Part shown: piece after piece, positions 58,886-64,000 of the stretch
Layout: each line of letters starts with the position of its first letter
How positions within the stretch are numbered: the stretch's first letter is position 1
NCBI RefSeq assembly: GCF_034140825.1
Contig: NC_089036.1
Location: forward strand, 746,501 to 810,500
DNA from: Oryza sativa Japonica Group
Taxonomy: Eukaryota; Streptophyta; Magnoliopsida; Poales; Poaceae
Reading direction: 5' to 3'
DNA: 64,000 nucleotides
Notes under the pieces: generated by a model
The model's database searches: none
Told to the model about the DNA's origin: nothing
What the model saw: the letters and a program-made list of their open reading frames with translations, nothing else
Translations under genes and position numbers: made by a program

Positions 58886-59142
58886 ACTCCCTCCGTCCAT
58901 AATATAAGCTCCGTTCCATAATATAAGGGATTTTAAGTTTTTGCTTGCAACATTTGACCACTCGTCTTATTCAAAATTTTTTGAAATTATTATTTATTTT
59001 ATGTGACTTACTTCATTATTCACAGTAATTTAAGCACAAATTTTTGTTTTTTATATTTGTAAAAAAAATTTGAATAAGACAAGTAGTGGTCAAACATTGC
59101 AAGCCAAAACTCAAAATCCCTTATATTGTAGGACGGAGGGAG
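58886..59142. mobile_element. Stowaway-type MITE
   Basis: Starts CTCCCTCCGTCCATAATATA after TA and ends GGACGGAGGGAG before TA. Long inverted arms carry GGGATTTTAAG and its complement. Confidence 0.85.
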
Positions 59143-59163
59143 TAGTATATATGAATATATGCA

Positions 59164-60610
59164 TACTGGTGGAGAAACTATCTTTGGTCGGTCCGGCAAA
59201 ATCCACAATAGTCCCGGATCCAAAAAGAACCGGGACTAAAGATTGTTTTTAGTCCCGGTAATAAAAATTTTGATCTTTAGTCCCGGTTGGTAACACCAAC
59301 CGAGACAAAAGATGATCTTTAGTCCTGGTTCATCCTCTGTCAGATGTATGTCAGGGGGCCGAGAATCTTTAGTCCCGGTTGATGTCAATAACAGGAACTA
59401 AAGATCACCACTTTAGTCACGGTTGGTAGTACCAACCGGGACTAAAATTAAACACGTACGGTTGGTACTACCAACCGAGACTAAAGATCAAGAATCTTTA
59501 CTCTCGGTTGGTAGTACTAACCGGGACTAAAATTAAACACGTAGTATATAATCCCTATCCATTATTCTCTCCTCCACAGTTACAACTTAGACAGATCGAA
59601 TCTCACCCCTCTCCTCAGATCTATCCTCTCTAACTCTCCTCTCCAACTCCTCCCCTTCTCTCCCCTTCCTCCTTCCTTCCCAGCCGGCTTCCCCTTCCCA
59701 TCCGGCGGGCCGGCCGGCGGCGGGGCCGCGCCCGGCGGGGTCGCGCCTGGCGGAGGGCGGCAGCGCCGCGCGCGGCGGCGGGCGGTGGGGCTTCGGGCGG
59801 CAGCGGCTGTGGCGGGTGGCAGGGCCGCGGCCGCGGCAGCTGGCGGGGCCGCGCCCGTCGTTCGTAGCGACCGGCGGCGGCGGCGGCTTCTTTGTTTTTT
59901 TTTAATTTGTGATGATTCATTGTTATGTATTTGACTAAGAAGTTACAAATTTGTGATTCGCGGTTAGGGGAGCTCTCTTAATGACGTGGTGGAATGTGTG
60001 GTTAGAGAGAAATAATAGGATTTTCGCCGATAGTGCTAGAACTGAGCGTGAGGTGGCCTATGTCATAAAGCAGGAGCTAGATCTCTGCAAGTCGGCTTTC
60101 AGGCCGCCCTGATGGTTTTTCCTCTATTTGGCTTGTAAGCACTATATTTCCTATCTCTAATTAAATTCCGGCAGAACTCCTGCCGTCGGTTTCCTAAAAT
60201 AAAAAACAAATTTGTGATTCATTGTTTGGATCTGTGATGTATTTGAGTAATTTCTTAGGATATTGTGATGCATTTGATTTATGTGTATAAGTAACTTTAT
60301 GATTGTGATGTGAATTTGGGATGTTAGTTAGATTTGGGGATTGATTTGGGGATTTGCCTACTTGATTCGGGAGAATATAAAAATGAAAAAAGAAAAAGAA
60401 AAAGGAACCATCTGTACTGCCGCTATTGTCTCTTTTAGTCCAGGTTGGTAACATCAACCGGGACTAAAGATCCCCTCTCTTTAGTCGCGGTTGGTAGTAC
60501 CAACCGGGACTAAAGATGAATATCTTTAGTCCCGGATCCGTACTCCCGGTTGGAAAACCGGGATTAAAGGGGGTTCCCAACCGGGAGTAAAGATGGTTTC
60601 TCCACCAGTG
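59164..60610. mobile_element. CACTA-like non-autonomous element
   Basis: Ends are (C/T)ACTGGTGGAGAAAC on the left and GTTTCTCCACCAGTG on the right, the CACTGG-type TIR of grass CACTA elements. Many subterminal repeats of TTTAGTCCCGGTTGGTA and its complement lie at both sides. The GC-rich core (59690-59880) has no recognised transposase. The left TIR starts with T where C is expected, and the 3-bp flanks (GCA, ACA) differ by one base, so the copy is old. A LINE fragment is inserted at 59960-60205. Confidence 0.82.
59960..60205 (+). mobile_element. 5'-truncated LINE inserted in the CACTA-like element
   Basis: A 246-bp insert flanked by the 15-bp direct repeat ACAAATTTGTGATTC (59945-59959 and 60206-60220). 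It encodes the last 40 or so residues of a plant LINE ORF2 (WWNVWLERNNRIFAD...AYVIKQELDLC), ending at the TGA near 60110, followed by a short 3' UTR and an A-rich tail. The right-hand A-rich end and the target-site duplication show target-primed insertion on the plus strand. Confidence 0.85.
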
Positions 60611-60783
60611 ACATGTGCATGCAGTGCAGTGTGATACCGAAACCTTTTTTCAGGAAAATGTGTAGTTTTCATGAATAAATCTCAGATGTATATTTTTTTA
60701 TTTAATGGTAGATATCTGCAGGACATATATAGCATACTTTTCTATCTTTTTTTTATTTCGTGTTGAATGGAAGTCAAGTACTA

Positions 60784-60876
60784 CTCTCTCCGTTTCACAA
60801 TGTAAGTCATTCTATCATTTTCCACATTCATATTGATATTAATGAATATAGATAGATATATGTGAAACGGAGGAAG
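60784..60876. mobile_element. Short Stowaway-type MITE
   Basis: Starts CTCTCTCCGTTTCACAATGT after TA and ends GTGAAACGGAGGAAG before TA. 93 bp; the second inner arm is missing relative to 57219-57370. Confidence 0.75.
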
Positions 60877-61020
60877 TAGTTTACAATTGTTAAAAAAACG
60901 CGTCTAACAATCGTGAACCCTAAAGAAAAGGTTCTTGAAAAAAACCCTAAAGAAAAGGAAGTCGCGTGGGGGTCACATCAAAATTGAACAGAACTTTGTA
61001 AAAAATGGTGTTAATTACTA

Positions 61021-61257
61021 CTCCCTCCGTCCCAAAAAAAGGCAAACCCTGGGTTTCCGTGTCCAACTTTGACTGTCCGTCTTATACGAAATTTTTTTAT
61101 AATTCGTATTTTACTTGTTGTTAGATGATAAAATATGATTAATATTTTATGCGTGACTTGTCTTTTTAATTTTTTTTCATATTTTTTTCAAATAAGACGG
61201 ACGGTCAAACGTTGGGCACGGAAACCAGGGTTTGTCTTTTTTTTGGGACGGAGGGAG
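61021..61257. mobile_element. Stowaway-type MITE with a miR812-like arm
   Basis: Starts CTCCCTCCGTCCCAAAAAAA after TA and ends TTGGGACGGAGGGAG before TA; 237 bp of near-perfect inverted arms. Positions 61196-61217 (plus) resemble the rice miR812 family, beginning GACGGACGGTCAAACGTTGG. Confidence 0.85.
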
Positions 61258-61339
61258 TATGTTGCACGAATGATGACATGCATCTAACATGAGTAGTTGT
61301 AACATCTATTTTTAATGTGTTGGAATTTAGAACATGCTA

Positions 61340-61581
61340 CTATGTCTGTTTCATATTATAAGTCATATTAATTTTTTTTCTAAATTAAATATTTCTAAGT
61401 TTAACCAAATTTATAGAAAAATATAGTAACATTTATAATATCAAATTAGTTTTATAATTCTTATAATTTTCAGAGTATATTTATTTTGTTTTAAAAATAT
61501 TGCTATATTTTTCGGTAGATTTAGTCAAACTTAAAAAAATGACTTATAATGTGTGATTTATGATATGAAACAGAAAGAGTC
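61340..61581. mobile_element. Old Stowaway-type MITE
   Basis: Begins CTATGTCTGTTTCATATTAT after TA and ends ATATGAAACAGAAAGAGT. The arms (ATAAGTCATATT...GACTTATAAT) still pair but with many mismatches. Confidence 0.6.
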
Positions 61582-62859
61582 CTAAACTATTTGAAACATA
61601 TAGTAGGAATGGCTTATCTTTTGTGTTACTGCGTATTTCTTTGTAAAGACCAGCTAACTCAAGACAGCGTTGTACGTACTTATATCAGGAGTAAATTAAT
61701 TCATATGGCCAAGTGGTTAATTATTAAAAAAACCATTGCAGGCAGGCAACAGGCATTGACGGCATTGAAATTAATTATAATTAATATAATCAAGACTGAT
61801 TAAGGCAGTTCGTATGTATTCTTGCTAATATTTTTGCGCCTCACATGCTGTACATTTTTATCTCGTCCAAAATCCCTATTATTGATGTACACTTCTGCAG
61901 GTACGCATGGTCAATTCATCAGGATTCAGGACGAAGTGCTCTTTGATTAATTTCTCTCCTTCAAGATTTCCTGGGTGATCAGTCACCAAGTTAAATAGTA
62001 AGGACATATTTCAAATCTTTTGCTCATATATGTGTACTGGGGACGACGACCTATTGAGAAGGAGCGAATGTGAGATTGTGAGAGGTGCTCCACTATGGAT
62101 TATGGAAAGACAAGATTTGGATAAGCCCGACATGCTTTTGATGCAGGCTGCAGGGACAGAACAGCCGGGAGGGTCCATTATGCATGCAATGTCAGTTTGG
62201 ACTGGAATCGGTCGTACATTAATTACTCCTTCCGTCTCTCTCCGTTTTAAAATAAACACATAATATGATATATTTAGTAATCATAAATCTGGACAGCATT
62301 AGAATATGCATACACCCCTAATAAGTTGTACAACATTCTAGCGGTAGCTCTTAAATCATATAATATATATAGGTGTTATTAGAAGATAAAATATTGAATC
62401 TGATGGTTGCGTACTTAAAATATTGGAACTGATGGTTGCGTACTTACTCTACATGTGTGTGGGCATGATGGAAGGAGGGGCAGAATCAAGAAAGAAGAAC
62501 AACTCCGCTTTTAAGATAGTAGAGAAATAAATTTATTTTCAATTAGTCAAACACATATTAAGAAAAAAAGTTAAAAGAATACCTTGCTTTTATTAATATG
62601 GAGAGAAAATGTTAAAAGACTAGTATATTTTTAATAAAAACTAAAACTATACTTATTAGGAAGGAGGAAGAAGCTTATTACTATTACAACAATCGTCACA
62701 TTTTCTTTCTCTTGAAGGCAAATTTGCATCAGAACCTCAATTATATTATAATATATATTGTTCACGTGAAATCCCAGAAAAAGAATAAATTCAGCGAAAA
62801 ACATGTGAGAGTTTTATTTCCTGCAGGAGATTGTGATATCAATCCCCAGCTGCTAGCTA
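61582..62859. other. AT-rich intergenic DNA
   Basis: No gene recognised. A Stowaway-like left end (CTCCTTCCGTCTCTCTCCG) is at about 62226, with a possible partner end (GGAAGGAGGAAG) near 62670, too diverged to define an element with confidence. Confidence 0.45.
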
Positions 62860-63010
62860 CTCCCCCCGTTTCACGATGTAAGACTTTCTAACATTGCCCA
62901 TATACATATAGATGTTAATGAATCTAAACACATATATATGTTCAGATTACTTAACATCAAAAATAAATATGAACAATACTAAAAAGTCTTACATTGTGAA
63001 ACGGAGAAAG
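62860..63010. mobile_element. Stowaway-type MITE
   Basis: Starts CTCCCCCCGTTTCACGATGT after TA and ends GTGAAACGGAGAAAG before TA. Arms with GTAAGACTTTCTAACATTG and its partner on the right. Confidence 0.78.
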
Positions 63011-63334
63011 TACTTGGTTAATTTGAGATGAACATATTGCAAGGTGTGAGAGTGAGACGAAAGCGAAAAGGAGACACGAACAAGTCCAGCAGCATCAGGA
63101 TGTGTATAGTAGATAGGAGTATACTATAGGAGACTATAGAGTGAGATGAGTTCACATATTACGTGGGCAGGGGATGAGTTACGTGTGCACACGTGCGCCT
63201 CTCATGCAAAATGCAAACTGCATCTGCCATGCACTCCAACGATCCATCTGATATGAATATGATGCCTCCACCTACGTACATCTCCGGATCTTCTCTGCCT
63301 ACAATTACAACGTACGTTGAAGGGGTTTTTTTTC

Positions 63335-63534
63335 GCTTGTTTAGATCGATGATATTTTCGAACATTCTATTTGCTAAAATTGATAGTTAAATGGCTACAT
63401 TTAGTTTGTTATCAAATATTGACAACGTGTACGAAATTCTGGTAACATTATTAGCCAATCGTACCAAAATTTTAGCAATATTGTTAATTTGTTAAAATTT
63501 TGGTAAGGATTATTTTGGCATCCATCTAAACAGA
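63335..63534. mobile_element. Possible MITE with TGTTTAGAT ends
   Basis: Left GCTTGTTTAGATCGAT and right ATCCATCTAAACAGAC are imperfect inverted repeats, with CAAAATTTTAG/TAAAATTTTGG motifs inside. About 200 bp, non-coding; no clear target-site duplication. Confidence 0.45.
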
Positions 63535-64000
63535 CACTTGATTCTCTCGCTCCAATTCAACCTATCATCCTTTAGTCGCCGGTATAGTATAACCATAACG
63601 TTTTTGTCTTTTCTTTTTTTTTTCTCTTGAAGTATATTGAAAAAACTTCAACTTGGTAACTAAACCGGCGGCGGCCAAGAGGATAATAGAACTCATCTTG
63701 AAGAATTAAGTAAATTAAACAACATACATGAAATTCATCAGGATCGATCTTTCAGCCACGTGAACATAACTGATTGATCCAGCTGTTTAAGCTGCACGGA
63801 GCACGTATTAAAAAAAAACAAGCTACAATCTTTTCTGCAATACACACCATAGGGATTGGGGAACTCGCTTCACCGATCGCAGAGACAGGCGGCTCAATTA
63901 AGATGTCCATCTCTAGAAATATAGGCTTATTTTTACAGGTAATCATCTCAGATTTTACAGGTAGTCATCTTAGATCCTATTTGTTTCATCTTATGATTAT
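63535..64000. other. AT-rich end of the window
   Basis: No gene or defined repeat seen; short open frames only. Confidence 0.4.

Noticed and set aside
59640-59920. GC-rich frame in the core of the CACTA-like element
   Set aside because: Proline/arginine low complexity from a GC-rich core; no transposase motif.

Overview
This is nuclear DNA of a grass, and very probably rice (Oryza sativa). The protein-coding exons are GC-rich with GT-AG introns, the intergenic DNA is full of rice-type MITEs (Stowaway, TGTTTAG-ended elements) and CACTA-like repeats, and one translated gene is, from memory, identical to rice serine carboxypeptidase 3. My recollection that BRM, CBP3 and a GPAT sit together on the short arm of rice chromosome 2 places the window there, but that placement is from memory and was not searched.

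Layout. 1-2.5 kb: end of a large LTR retroelement that runs off the window. 3.6-8.3 kb: two tandem DUF1618 genes (+). 9.3-19.4 kb: a 14-exon BRAHMA-type SWI/SNF ATPase gene (-), reconstructed to 2197 residues. 23.6-25.2 kb: a WAT1-type EamA transporter gene (-) with a MITE in its second intron. 27.6-32.2 kb: serine carboxypeptidase 3 (-), 9 exons, 500 residues. 35.0-35.7 kb: two adjoining tandem arrays, one GC-rich with a 48-bp period and one built on GATACC/GGTATC. 35.9-38.4 kb: a bifunctional GPAT of the cutin type (-). 40.16 kb: an initiator tRNA-Met gene. 41.1-45.3 kb: an F-box/kelch gene of the SKIP4 type (-), whose 5'-leader intron carries an array of seven good and two decayed box C/D snoRNA-like units. 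46.1-49.1 kb: NOB1 (+), head to head with the F-box gene. 49.7-51.2 kb: an R2R3-MYB gene (-). 55.2-56.4 kb: a single-exon WD40 gene of the RUP1/RUP2 type (-). 57-63 kb: repeat-dominated DNA with Stowaway elements, a solo LTR, and a CACTA-like element containing a 5'-truncated LINE.

The most interesting part is 42.4-46.2 kb. The snoRNA-like units share a guide (AGGACGGTAT before box D') that is complementary to the GATACCGTCCT stretch of plant 18S rRNA. The same leader lies back to back with NOB1, the endonuclease that makes the mature 3' end of 18S rRNA, across a short interval holding telo-boxes and a site II motif, the promoter signature of plant ribosome-biogenesis genes. The locus therefore looks like a small 18S-maturation neighbourhood whose snoRNA part is still expanding by local duplication.

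Exon borders were placed by hand from splice-site consensus, reading-frame continuity and remembered Arabidopsis homologues. All homology statements rest on memory, not on a database search.
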